Source: Fidelibacterota bacterium
GTDB lineage: Bacteria; Fidelibacterota; Marinisomatia; SCGC-AAA003-L08; JACNLC01
Direction of reading: 5' to 3'
NCBI GenBank assembly: GCA_014381725.1
Contig: JACNLC010000039.1
Span: 1-49,273, forward strand
Length of the DNA stretch: 49,273 nt
A model generated the notes under the pieces. The model saw only the letters and a list, made by a program, of their open reading frames with translations. It had not been told where the DNA came from and did no database searches. The stretch's first letter is position 1, and each line of letters begins with the position of its first letter. Shown here one piece after another: positions 1 to 6,932 of this stretch. The translations under genes and the position numbers were made by a program.

Positions 1-2
1 TA

Positions 3-80
3 GATTCTAAACTGAATTTTCTAAAACATATAGATTTACATACATCATTGGGCAGCAAATGTCCCGGGGATAGTTTGTGA
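3..80 (+). CDS. Possible C-terminal end of an Amidase_2/PGRP-like protein (partial)
   Basis: An open frame enters from the left edge and stops with TGA at 78-80, giving 25 residues. The last residues, DLHTSLGSKCPGDSL, resemble the C-terminal 'HRD...CPGD' segment of Amidase_2 (peptidoglycan-recognition-type N-acetylmuramoyl-L-alanine amidase) domains, where the cysteine ligates zinc. The frame is too short to be sure and no upstream sequence is available. If it is real, the gene ends about 70 bases before the attC-like right end at 152-158, so it would be the cargo of the preceding cassette. Confidence 0.3.
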   Translation, partial: DSKLNFLKHIDLHTSLGSKCPGDSL

Positions 81-89
81 GAAATATTT

Positions 90-158
90 CAAATTTGGTT
101 ATACGGCTGTTTGGGCGGGATATACAATTTCGCCCAAGCGGGATAATCATGGTTAGGC
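90..158 (+). other. Degenerate attC-like site ending in a GTTAGGC core
   Basis: The right core GTTAGGC (152-158) is identical to the right core of the clear attC at 846-916, and the next gene's leader starts straight after it. Upstream is a strong hairpin made of TTTGGGCG (109-116 region) and CGCCCAAG (131-138 region). I cannot find a convincing left core (RYYYAAC), so only the right half is well supported. The following cassette ends in CCGCCTAAC near 844-852, complementary to the CGG-extended right core here, as expected for a cassette that circularises. Confidence 0.45.
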
Positions 159-168
159 GGTTTTTGAA

Positions 169-205
169 TGTCCTTTAATCGTCTAACTTTAATAATCAAA
201 GGACA
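169..205 (+). promoter_or_regulatory. Leader hairpin upstream of the cassette 1 gene
   Basis: TGTCCTTT (169-176) and AAAGGACA (198-205) form a perfect 8-bp stem with a 21-base loop in the leader between the attC right core and the ribosome-binding site. Nearly the same leader precedes the - strand gene at 26060-26731 (26750-26786), where one stem pair is G-C on one arm and wobble-compatible on the other. The shared structure suggests a conserved 5' UTR element or a cassette-borne recombination or expression signal. Its function is unknown. Confidence 0.5.
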
Positions 206-226
206 AAATGAAAAGGAGTTACTACG

Positions 227-835
227 ATGAAAAAAGTAGTTACAATAATGGTAGTATTGATGGTTTGTTCAATGGCTTTTGCCCAATCTGGTCTTAATGC
301 TATTGGTGGAATAAACTATTCAACAGTTGCAGGTGACGATGTTGAAAATGCTGATAATTTGTTAGGGTTCAGGTTTGGTGTTGAAAAAACCTTGACAAAT
401 GGTCTCATTGCTGGTGCAATATATTCACAGCGTGGATTTTCCGATAGTGAATCTGATGAATACGGTGAGTACTCATACGATAATGAAATAACCCTTAACT
501 ATCTGGCCGGGTATGTTCTAAAACCATTCCCAATTCAGACAGGGGTTGATATTTTGGCGGGTGCTGAATTAGGATATTTCTTAAATGGAAAGGTTAAAAC
601 TGAATTCTGCTATGATGGCGATTGTGAAAGTGACACGGAAGATATTGATGGCGATGATTGGGAGGATGAAGATTCAAATAAAATAGATTATGGTATTGTT
701 GTTGGTGGTAGATATGCTATAAACCAACAAATATCATTAGTTGGTACATATTTCTTTGGCTTGGCTAATCTTGATGACGATGATTTTGAAATGAAAAATC
801 GTAGTTTCCAAATTAATGTGAGTTATGGTTTCTAA
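227..835 (+). CDS. Secreted outer-membrane beta-barrel protein (OmpA-barrel/porin-family-like)
   Basis: The 202-residue product has a clear Sec signal peptide (lysines, hydrophobic core, AFA then QS, cleavage near residue 20). The mature part alternates short amphipathic strands with acidic loops rich in Asp and Glu (around residues 127-150), and ends in SFQINVSYGF, a terminal aromatic strand typical of outer-membrane barrels. Strand content and length fit an eight-stranded barrel of the 'outer membrane protein beta-barrel' type common in FCB bacteria. AAGGAG at 213-218 lies 8 bases before the ATG and fixes the start. Two cysteines in the acidic loop (DGDCES and nearby) could pair. The gene is cassette cargo. 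Specific function is unknown. Confidence 0.7.
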   Translation: MKKVVTIMVVLMVCSMAFAQSGLNAIGGINYSTVAGDDVENADNLLGFRFGVEKTLTNGLIAGAIYSQRGFSDSESDEYGEYSYDNEITLNYLAGYVLKPFPIQTGVDILAGAELGYFLNGKVKTEFCYDGDCESDTEDIDGDDWEDEDSNKIDYGIVVGGRYAINQQISLVGTYFFGLANLDDDDFEMKNRSFQINVSYGF

Positions 836-845
836 ACAAAACACC

Positions 846-916
846 GCCTAACACTGTATATACTGCACAAAACCGCAGTATATCATTAATCGTGTTGCAG
901 TATATGCGGGTTAGGC
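846..916 (+). other. attC recombination site (71 bp, clear)
   Basis: Left core GCCTAAC (846-852, fits RYYYAAC) and right core GTTAGGC (910-916, fits GTTRRRY) are perfect inverted repeats. Inside them, TATACTGCA (859-867) pairs perfectly with TGCAGTATA (896-904). The outer and inner stems are separated by 6 and 5 unpaired bases, matching the unpaired central spacer of folded attC sites, and the 28-base terminal loop contains a partial copy of the inner arm. The site starts 10 bases after one gene's stop and is followed by the leader of the next gene. This is the geometry of an integron attC. Confidence 0.85.
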
Positions 917-1590
917 ATCTTTAAAATGTCTGACATTAATCAAGAACAAGCAAAAGGAAAAACCAAGATGAAACGATTAATAATGAGTTTAGTCTCAATA
1001 ATTGTGCTTTTTAGCACCGTTCAAGCGGGGCTGTTTAATTCAAGTTTTAAAATTGGAAATCCAGTTTCTTCGTATCAGGTGATACTTGGAGAAAGGAGCT
1101 TACAAGATAAAATCATAATCCCAGTAGTTGGTATGGGTTATTTTGGCTTCTTAAACAAACAAGATGGAAGTGATAATGATTACGATTTTAGCGTAAAATT
1201 ATTACTTCCAAGTGTCGGAGTTCGAATGTTAGATAATAAAGTTGGAAGTTTAAATTCTTATTATTTAGGAGAACTGTTTTTAATTATCCCATTCGTTAGT
1301 GGGTCTGAACTGTCTAGTTCTGAAGAAGAAGATATTAAAGATGGTTTAGACCTTTTTGGTTTAAAAGTTGGTTACGGTGTTGAAAACTATTTTTCAGAAT
1401 CTTTTTCAATAGGTGGGGAGATAAGTTTAAATTGGATTTATCTTTCTATTGATGCAGAAGCATATGATTATGACTATGAGACCGGCACAGAAACAATTGA
1501 TAAATATGATCTCATTACAACTCTTGGAGCAACATTAGTCCAAATAACATTCAGTTATTACTTTAATTAATCGTTCAAAAGATGCCTTAC
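911..1590 (+). mobile_element. Integron-type gene cassette 2 (end degenerate)
   Basis: The segment starts TTAGGCATCTT (911-921) and, 10 bases after its gene's stop, contains AAGATGCCTTAC (1579-1590). That is the reverse complement of GTTAGGCATCTT apart from one base, so the two ends match like an excisable cassette. A proper right core is not seen between 1591 and the end of nadB at 1654. The attC here is therefore truncated or decayed, and this is the edge of the cassette patch. The cargo is the gene at 968-1570. Confidence 0.5.
968..1570 (+). CDS. Secreted envelope protein, probable outer-membrane beta-barrel
   Basis: The 200-residue product starts MKRLIMSLVSIIVLFSTVQAG, a signal peptide with likely cleavage after VQA. 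The mature protein has alternating hydrophobic strands and polar or acidic turns and ends TLVQITFSYYFN, an aromatic C-terminal strand of outer-membrane-barrel type. An in-frame ATG 42 bases earlier (926) exists but lies inside the cassette leader. That leader's AATGTC also occurs in the other cassette leaders, and the 14 extra residues would bury the signal peptide, so 968 is preferred; AAAAGGAAAA just upstream can serve as a weak ribosome-binding site. No family recognised. Confidence 0.6.
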   Translation: MKRLIMSLVSIIVLFSTVQAGLFNSSFKIGNPVSSYQVILGERSLQDKIIIPVVGMGYFGFLNKQDGSDNDYDFSVKLLLPSVGVRMLDNKVGSLNSYYLGELFLIIPFVSGSELSSSEEEDIKDGLDLFGLKVGYGVENYFSESFSIGGEISLNWIYLSIDAEAYDYDYETGTETIDKYDLITTLGATLVQITFSYYFN

Positions 1591-1653
1591 CCCGCAGAAT
1601 GCGAGTCCGGATATTTCGTTCGATGGGGCAGTCGCTTTGCTCCTGCTCCATCA

Positions 1654-3195
1654 TCAATTTTTTAGATAATGTGTTCCTCGGCTTTCGCGGGCTTCAATTG
1701 TAGCATCAATAACTGCAATTGCAGTTTGGATTCCGTTGCGAAGCCCAATAATATCGTCAGTTAATTTTGCTTTTTGGTAGAACTGTTCAAATTCTGTCTG
1801 TAAATGGCGGAGGATTGTTTTCGCTCTTAACATTCTTGGTCTCGTGCGTACCAACCCAACATAATTCCACATTGTGTTTTTTATAGTTAACCAATCTTGT
1901 GTAATTAAAGCGGGGTCAATTTCTTTTTGTTCGAGTTTCCATGGTTCAATTTCTGGGAAATATGTGTCATTTTCTTTTTCGATTGCTGCATCTTTGCCTG
2001 CAATTACTCCCCAAACCAATGATTCTAAAAGAGATGTGCTTGCTAGTCTGTTTGCTCCGTGAACTCCTGTGCAAGAAACTTCACCAACAGCATAAAGTCG
2101 TTTTAGAGATGTTCGCCCTATTAGGTTTACGCCTACACCGCCACAACTGTAATGGGCTGATGGAACAACAGGGATTTTTTCTTTGGTTATATCAATTCCA
2201 ATATCTAAACAATGTTGGTAAATTCCCGGAAAACGATTTTTTAACCAACTTGTATTTTTATTAGAGATGTCTAAATAAACGCATGGATGGTTAGAGTCCA
2301 TCATCGACTGGTGAATCCCGCGAGCTACAACATCTCTTGGGGCAAGCGCGCCCAGTCTGTGGATGTGTTTCATAAACTCATTCTCTTTGGAATCAATTAA
2401 TTTTGCTCCCTCTCCTCTTAATGCTTCCGATATTAAAAATCTACCAGAGGCATGATATAGTGTAGTTGGATGAAATTGAATATATTGCAGATTAAAACAT
2501 CTAGCTCCTGCACGCCAAGCCATCGCAATTCCGTCTCCACGAGATTCTTTAGGATTAGAGGTATGGAGATAAATTTGTCCCAATCCCCCGGTTGCCAAAA
2601 TCGTTTTGGATGCAAAAATTGGAAAAATATCACAAGTATCATTGTTTAAAACCATTACTCCAAAACAAGCCGGTTTTTTGTAAATGTCCCGGCAATCTTT
2701 GGAGTGGTGCGATAATGTAAGTAAATCTATCGCAGTGTGTTTTGTAAGGACTTTAATGTTTTTATGGGAAATTATTTCTTTAATAATAGATTCTTGTATC
2801 GTCTTACCTGTTTGGTCTTTGCTGTGAATAATTCTCGGCTCGGAGTGTGCCGCTTCTGCCGTAAGATCTAAATATTTTTCGTCAGTTTTGTCAAAATCAA
2901 CATTTAAACGATTGAGTAAAACATCTTCTACTAGTTTTGGTCCTTGTTCGCACAGCAAATTAACAGCCGGCTTCCAGCAATGACCTGCTCCGGCAATTAT
3001 TATGTCTTTTTCTAACTTTTTAGGCGAATCTGTTAATCCTTTATAAACAATTCCTCCCTGAGCATAAGGAGTGCTACCGCTCATTAAATCTGGCATTTTG
3101 GTGATTAAGATAACTTGCTTGCCTTCGTCTGCGGCAGTTATTGCGGAAACAGCTCCAGCTAACCCGGAGCCAATTACTAAAATATCTGTTTTCAT
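1654..3195 (-). CDS. nadB: L-aspartate oxidase
   Basis: This flavoenzyme oxidises L-aspartate to iminoaspartate, the first step of de novo NAD synthesis, using oxygen or fumarate. The 513-residue length fits the family. The FAD-binding GSGLAGA is at residues 9-15, STPYAQGGI at 41-49, the IIHSKDQTG segment at 122-130, IQFHPTTLY at 239-247, the active-site HYSCGG near 348-353, and the second FAD motif TGVHGANRLAS at 376-386, followed by the C-terminal helical domain of the succinate dehydrogenase/fumarate reductase superfamily. Its ATG overlaps the nadC stop by 4 bases, so it is the last gene of a nadA-nadC-nadB operon. No defects seen. Confidence 0.96.
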   Translation of the reverse strand: MKTDILVIGSGLAGAVSAITAADEGKQVILITKMPDLMSGSTPYAQGGIVYKGLTDSPKKLEKDIIIAGAGHCWKPAVNLLCEQGPKLVEDVLLNRLNVDFDKTDEKYLDLTAEAAHSEPRIIHSKDQTGKTIQESIIKEIISHKNIKVLTKHTAIDLLTLSHHSKDCRDIYKKPACFGVMVLNNDTCDIFPIFASKTILATGGLGQIYLHTSNPKESRGDGIAMAWRAGARCFNLQYIQFHPTTLYHASGRFLISEALRGEGAKLIDSKENEFMKHIHRLGALAPRDVVARGIHQSMMDSNHPCVYLDISNKNTSWLKNRFPGIYQHCLDIGIDITKEKIPVVPSAHYSCGGVGVNLIGRTSLKRLYAVGEVSCTGVHGANRLASTSLLESLVWGVIAGKDAAIEKENDTYFPEIEPWKLEQKEIDPALITQDWLTIKNTMWNYVGLVRTRPRMLRAKTILRHLQTEFEQFYQKAKLTDDIIGLRNGIQTAIAVIDATIEARESRGTHYLKN

Positions 3196-4058
3196 TTAGA
3201 GATAAACTCCAAGCGAATATCCATACCCCTTGCGCTGTGAGTCAACGCACCAATAGAAACAGCATTAATTCCCGTTTCCAAATAGCACGCTAGCGTTTGC
3301 AGATTAATTCCTCCTGACGATTCTATGAAAATTTTATTTCCGTTGGTGTAATTACGAATTATACTGACTGCTTCTTTTGTGGTTTCTGGCGACATATTGT
3401 CCAAAAGAAAGCCGTCCACGCCAGCTTTAAGTCCTTCTTTAATTTGTTCAATTGTGTCAACTTCGAGTTCTACGGGCAAATCAAATTCTTGTTGTTTGCT
3501 TAACAATATTGCTTTTTCTACGCTTCCTGCAGATTGAAGGTGGTTGTCTTTTATTAAAATTCCAGATGATAGGTTTAAACGATGGTTAAATCCTCCTCCG
3601 GCTGTAACCGCATATTTTTCAAACATTCTAAGCCCCGGGGTGGTTTTTCTTGTATCTAAAATTTTAACAGGATGTCCTTCGGCAATTTTGGTATATTTCC
3701 TCGTTAATGTGGCAATTCCACATAATCTTTGAATCAGATTTAGCACAGTTCTTTCTCTTGATAATATTTCTGATGAAGGTCCTTTTACTGTCGCAATTTT
3801 TTGTCCTTTACTCAATTTTTCACCATCAGAAACAAACATTTCTGTTTCGCATTTTTTGCTAAATGAAAACGGGATTACATATTCGCCTGAAAAAACCATT
3901 TCTTCTACTGCTTGAAATTCAGCTACAGAACAACTATCGCTAGGCACGGTTGAAATCGTTGTAATGTCTCCTTTTGGAATATCCTCCTCTAAAAATTGTT
4001 GTATTTTCCCGCGAACATATTCCTCTGAAAGTGTTTTATATTGAGTGTATTCTATCAA
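3192..4058 (-). CDS. nadC: Nicotinate-nucleotide pyrophosphorylase (carboxylating; quinolinate phosphoribosyltransferase)
   Basis: The enzyme converts quinolinate and PRPP to nicotinate mononucleotide with loss of CO2. At 288 residues it is full length. Visible motifs are RERTVLNLIQRLCGIAT (101-117), DTRKTTPG (135-142), GGGFNHR (154-160) with the arginine and histidine that bind quinolinate, KDNH (170-173), ELEVDT, and SSGGINLQT near the C-terminus for phosphate binding. It overlaps nadA (4055-4058) and nadB (3192-3195) by 4 bases each, which implies translational coupling. A single copy with this gene order fits a complete aspartate-to-NaMN pathway. Confidence 0.96.
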   Translation of the reverse strand: MIEYTQYKTLSEEYVRGKIQQFLEEDIPKGDITTISTVPSDSCSVAEFQAVEEMVFSGEYVIPFSFSKKCETEMFVSDGEKLSKGQKIATVKGPSSEILSRERTVLNLIQRLCGIATLTRKYTKIAEGHPVKILDTRKTTPGLRMFEKYAVTAGGGFNHRLNLSSGILIKDNHLQSAGSVEKAILLSKQQEFDLPVELEVDTIEQIKEGLKAGVDGFLLDNMSPETTKEAVSIIRNYTNGNKIFIESSGGINLQTLACYLETGINAVSIGALTHSARGMDIRLEFISK

Positions 4059-4975
4059 CTTAAATCCAACATTTTTTGAAGTGGTTTTAGTGCTTTTAGT
4101 CTGAGGTTTTCGTCCATTTTTATTTCAGGAGTCAGTGTTTCTAGTGCCATTACCATTTTTTCTAATGTGTTTAGTTTCATGTGTGGACAAATATTGCAAG
4201 CACATCCATCGGTGCTTGGGGCTGGAATAAAATTTTTTTTAGGAGAAATTTTCTTCATTTGATGAATTACTCCCGGTTCAGTTGCTACAATAAATGTCTC
4301 AGAACTGTCTTGTGAGGAAAATTTTATAATTCCTGTTGTTGAGCCAATATAGTCTGCGCGATTAAGTATTGCTTCTGGGCATTCGGGGTGTGCCAATATT
4401 TTTGATTTTTGGTGGCGTTCTTTTAGTTTTACAATTTCCTTTTCTGAAAATATTTCGTGCACTTGGCAAGAACCGTTCCAGAGCTTCATGTTTTTATTAA
4501 GTTTTTTATTCAAATACGAACCGAGATATTTATCAGGTGCAAAAATAAGCTCTTGATCTTTTGGAAAACTATTAACAATTTTCTCAGCGTTAGATGATGT
4601 GCAAATTACATCAGATAATGCTTTAGTTTCTGCTGAACAGTTGATATAAGAAATCACTTTATGGTCAGAATGCTTTTTGCACCATTCTCTAAAGATGTCT
4701 GGTTTTGCACTATCCGCAAGAGAACATCCAGCTTCAATGTCTGGAATTAAAACTGTTTTGGAAGGATTTAGAATCTTTGCTGTTTCTGCCATAAAATGAA
4801 CACCACAAAACAGAATTACATCTGCGTCTGTTTTTTGTGCTTTTTGTGCAAGAGCCAAACTATCACCCATAAAATCAGCTACATCTTGAATATCGTCATC
4901 TTGATAAAAATGCGCAAGAATAACAGCATTTCGCTCTTTTTTTAACAAAACCAGTTTTTTAAATAAATCTTCCAC
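4055..4975 (-). CDS. nadA: Quinolinate synthase A ([4Fe-4S] enzyme)
   Basis: The enzyme condenses iminoaspartate with dihydroxyacetone phosphate to quinolinate at an oxygen-sensitive 4Fe-4S cluster. The 306-residue protein has the three internal repeats of the family. Cluster cysteines are expected at C84 (AGCSLAD), C170 (NGSCQVHE) and one of C258/C260/C263 in DGCACNICPHM. HFYQ at 22-25 is the N-terminal substrate-binding segment. The start is a GTG: the frame is closed by a stop three codons upstream, so no ATG alternative exists and the ribosome-binding site is weak. It is the first gene of the NAD operon. The 122-base gap before it probably holds the promoter, but no clear hexamers are visible. 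Confidence 0.95.
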   Translation of the reverse strand: MEDLFKKLVLLKKERNAVILAHFYQDDDIQDVADFMGDSLALAQKAQKTDADVILFCGVHFMAETAKILNPSKTVLIPDIEAGCSLADSAKPDIFREWCKKHSDHKVISYINCSAETKALSDVICTSSNAEKIVNSFPKDQELIFAPDKYLGSYLNKKLNKNMKLWNGSCQVHEIFSEKEIVKLKERHQKSKILAHPECPEAILNRADYIGSTTGIIKFSSQDSSETFIVATEPGVIHQMKKISPKKNFIPAPSTDGCACNICPHMKLNTLEKMVMALETLTPEIKMDENLRLKALKPLQKMLDLS

Positions 4976-5097
4976 GGGTGTAATTTACATGTTTTCGGGT
5001 TTGCTTAAAAAGAAGAGTGTTTGGGTATTTTAACAAGACTTTGATAATTGTTATTTAATGTAGTTGTACTTCTTTCTTGACTAATGGTTTTGTAAGA

Positions 5098-5712
5098 TTA
5101 TTTCAATTCTTTTGCAATAATATCTAGGTCTCGTTTTTTTGGGCTTTTGGCTTCTCTTTTAGGATATCCAACAGGAATTACTGCCATAAATTCACCATCG
5201 GGTTCTCCCAAAAAATCCAGTATTTCTTTCTTGATTAAAAACAATATTCCTAGCCAAACAGTTCCTAATCCCAGAGAATTTGCTGCAATCATCAGGTTTT
5301 CAACGGCGGCTGATGAATTTTGGATTTCCATTGTTCTAAAAAAATCATGGGCTTTCTCTTGCGATATTTTGAACATTTTTTGTCCATTATTAACCAGTTC
5401 TCCGGTATTTGTTACTGCAATAACTATTGATGCAGAAGAGATGCTTCTTGATGACATCCGCAAAAGCGCTGACGATGTACGGGGAAGGTCGCCTGCAGTT
5501 TTGTTTATCAAATCTACTAGATCTTTTTTCTTTTCCCCTTTAATTATAATAAATCTCCAGGATTGTGAATTGTGAGCAGAGGGTGCTTGGTTTGCTGCTT
5601 GCAAAATCGTGTGTATAAGATCTTTATCAACTGGTTTGTCGTCATAATTTCTAATACTATGACGAGTAAAAATAGATTCTAGTGTTTCATTTTTGTGTTC
5701 TGAATTAATCAT
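5098..5712 (-). CDS. FMN-dependent nitroreductase-family protein
   Basis: The 204-residue protein has the nitroreductase fold markers: SIRNYDDKPV near residue 20 (FMN phosphate-binding Arg-x-[FY]), APSAHNSQSWRF (about 43-54, FMN contacts), and AAVENLMIAANSLGLGTVWLG (about 134-154), the dimer-interface helix and flavin-binding turn. Such enzymes use NAD(P)H to reduce nitro compounds, quinones or flavins; the natural substrate cannot be read from sequence. It stands alone between the nad operon and the yggS-gyrA operon on the same strand. TTATGAT-rich sequence upstream is unremarkable. An insertion around residues 88-110 (Ser-rich) is typical of the fused-lid subfamilies. Confidence 0.85.
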   Translation of the reverse strand: MINSEHKNETLESIFTRHSIRNYDDKPVDKDLIHTILQAANQAPSAHNSQSWRFIIIKGEKKKDLVDLINKTAGDLPRTSSALLRMSSRSISSASIVIAVTNTGELVNNGQKMFKISQEKAHDFFRTMEIQNSSAAVENLMIAANSLGLGTVWLGILFLIKKEILDFLGEPDGEFMAVIPVGYPKREAKSPKKRDLDIIAKELK

Positions 5713-5796
5713 TTCTCTCCCTTATGATTTCCGGAATTATTTTTCCTGTCGCAATTTCTATATGATTTAACATGAAGGGTGTATCATACTTTATGG

Positions 5797-6237
5797 TTAT
5801 AAACAATTTATTAATTTCCCTTTGATGTTTTTAAACCCTATTGCTTTGGCTAAAATTGTAATATTACAAAGAAATCCTGCTGGATATTCTGCACTCCCTG
5901 GCACTTGCCTGTTGCCAAAACAGGTTGCAACAACATGTTTTTTGCTTCTTTTGTAAAGATGTGATAAGTCGGTAAAATCAACTTTTAACTCTTTCTGAAC
6001 ACCAATGATTGGATTATGTCCAGTCTTATTAATGTGATCAGATACAGTTATTATTTCTTCGTTTTTTAACAGTTCGGATTTGGTAATGTCATAAACCGTA
6101 ATGGTTTTGGATTGTTTTCTTATTGTTTTTAGAATGTTGATAACTTTGTGTACATCTTCAGGGTCAACAACAAAACCGTCTGGTAAAATGTTTGATTCGC
6201 TTTGATCAAAAAGTTGTTTTGTGATTATTGCGTTCAT
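5797..6237 (-). CDS. Small protein with a purine-nucleoside-phosphorylase-like motif
   Basis: The 146-residue protein is not clearly assigned. Residues about 63-80, ITVSDHINKTGHNPIIG, closely resemble the SDHIN-TG-NP-G signature of type-I purine nucleoside phosphorylases, and the following VDFTDLSHLY is like the PNP 'RFPDMSDAY'. The later stretch GSAEYPAGFLCNITILAKAIG may correspond to the PNP segment around 'ETPAE...GADAVGMST'. Classic PNPs are about 270 residues with an N-terminal phosphate-binding half, which is absent here. It could be a minimal or decayed PNP-fold protein or a distinct family. It overlaps yggS by 4 bases and so is translated with yggS and gyrA. Confidence 0.5.
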   Translation of the reverse strand: MNAIITKQLFDQSESNILPDGFVVDPEDVHKVINILKTIRKQSKTITVYDITKSELLKNEEIITVSDHINKTGHNPIIGVQKELKVDFTDLSHLYKRSKKHVVATCFGNRQVPGSAEYPAGFLCNITILAKAIGFKNIKGKLINCL

Positions 6238-6932
6238 TTTCTTGAACCAAAAAGTGCTGTGCCAATACGAGTGTGTGTCGCGCCCTCTTCGATCGCAATT
6301 TCAAAGTCTCCCGACATTCCCATTGATAGGCTCGTGCAACTTTTTATTCCATGTGATATAACATTGTCTCTGATTTTCCTCGTATCGGCAAAGGTCTTTG
6401 AAAGTACCTTTTTGTATTTGGTGAATGGTGCTATAACCATAACTCCCTCAAGCACAATATTTTTAAGTTCACTAATTTGCAAACAAACATCTATTGCTTC
6501 GTCTCTCGAAGCACCAAATTTTGCAGGATCGTCTCCAGTGTTTACTTGAAAAAATATTCTTTGTGTTGTTTTGTGGTTTTTAGCAGCCAAATCGATCTTT
6601 TTCGCTAGTTTCAAAGAATCAACCGTTTCTATTATATCATATAGCTTAACTGCCTTTTTTGCCTTGTTGCTTTGGAGGTGTCCGATTAAATGAAGTTCTG
6701 TGTTTTTTCTATATGGATAATGCTCAATTTTCTGTTCTGTTTCTTGTATTCTGCTTTCCCCAAGAACTGTAAATCCTGATTCATAAGCAGAAATCATTGC
6801 GCTAACAGGAAACGATTTCGTTACTGCAACAATTGTAATATCTTTCGCTTTTCTGTTTGCCTTTTCAGAAGAAACCGCTATCCGTTTATAAATATCCTCA
6901 GCTACTTTTTTCTGTATTATTCCACCAATCAT
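6234..6932 (-). CDS. yggS: YggS/PROSC-family pyridoxal-phosphate homeostasis protein
   Basis: The 232-residue PLP-binding TIM-barrel protein buffers pyridoxal 5'-phosphate and affects amino-acid metabolism. VAVTKSFP near residue 38 carries the PLP lysine; [34 protein letters not shown] and [13 protein letters not shown] are all family signatures, the last binding the PLP phosphate. Length matches the family. The gene lies between gyrA (4-base overlap, 6929-6932) and the small PNP-like gene (4-base overlap). Its coupling to gyrA looks like local operon stacking rather than a functional link. Confidence 0.93.
   Translation of the reverse strand: MIGGIIQKKVAEDIYKRIAVSSEKANRKAKDITIVAVTKSFPVSAMISAYESGFTVLGESRIQETEQKIEHYPYRKNTELHLIGHLQSNKAKKAVKLYDIIETVDSLKLAKKIDLAAKNHKTTQRIFFQVNTGDDPAKFGASRDEAIDVCLQISELKNIVLEGVMVIAPFTKYKKVLSKTFADTRKIRDNVISHGIKSCTSLSMGMSGDFEIAIEEGATHTRIGTALFGSRK

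Larger units (their letters stand above)
153..910 (+). mobile_element. Integron-type gene cassette 1 (beta-barrel protein cargo)
   Basis: The segment is bounded by G/TTAGGC cleavage points (152/153 and 910/911). Its first bases TTAGGCGG are the reverse complement of its terminal CCGCCTAA (about 844-851), the signature of an excisable cassette whose two ends re-form one attC when circular. It carries a single gene (227-835) with the attC core 10 bases after the stop codon. No integrase gene is present in the window. Boundaries follow the known IntI cleavage position between G and TT of GTTRRRY and have not been demonstrated here. Confidence 0.6.

Noticed and set aside
926-967. Upstream ATG giving a 14-residue longer product for the second envelope protein
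   Set aside because: It lies in the cassette leader, lacks a ribosome-binding site and would place a charged segment ahead of the signal peptide.
1622-1654. Hairpin GATGGGGCAG/CTGCTCCATC as an intrinsic terminator of the nad operon
   Set aside because: No T-tract follows on either strand; it may be part of the decayed attC end instead.
1874-2264. Open frames antisense to nadB
   Set aside because: They lie wholly inside a strongly supported gene, lack ribosome-binding sites and have no recognisable product.
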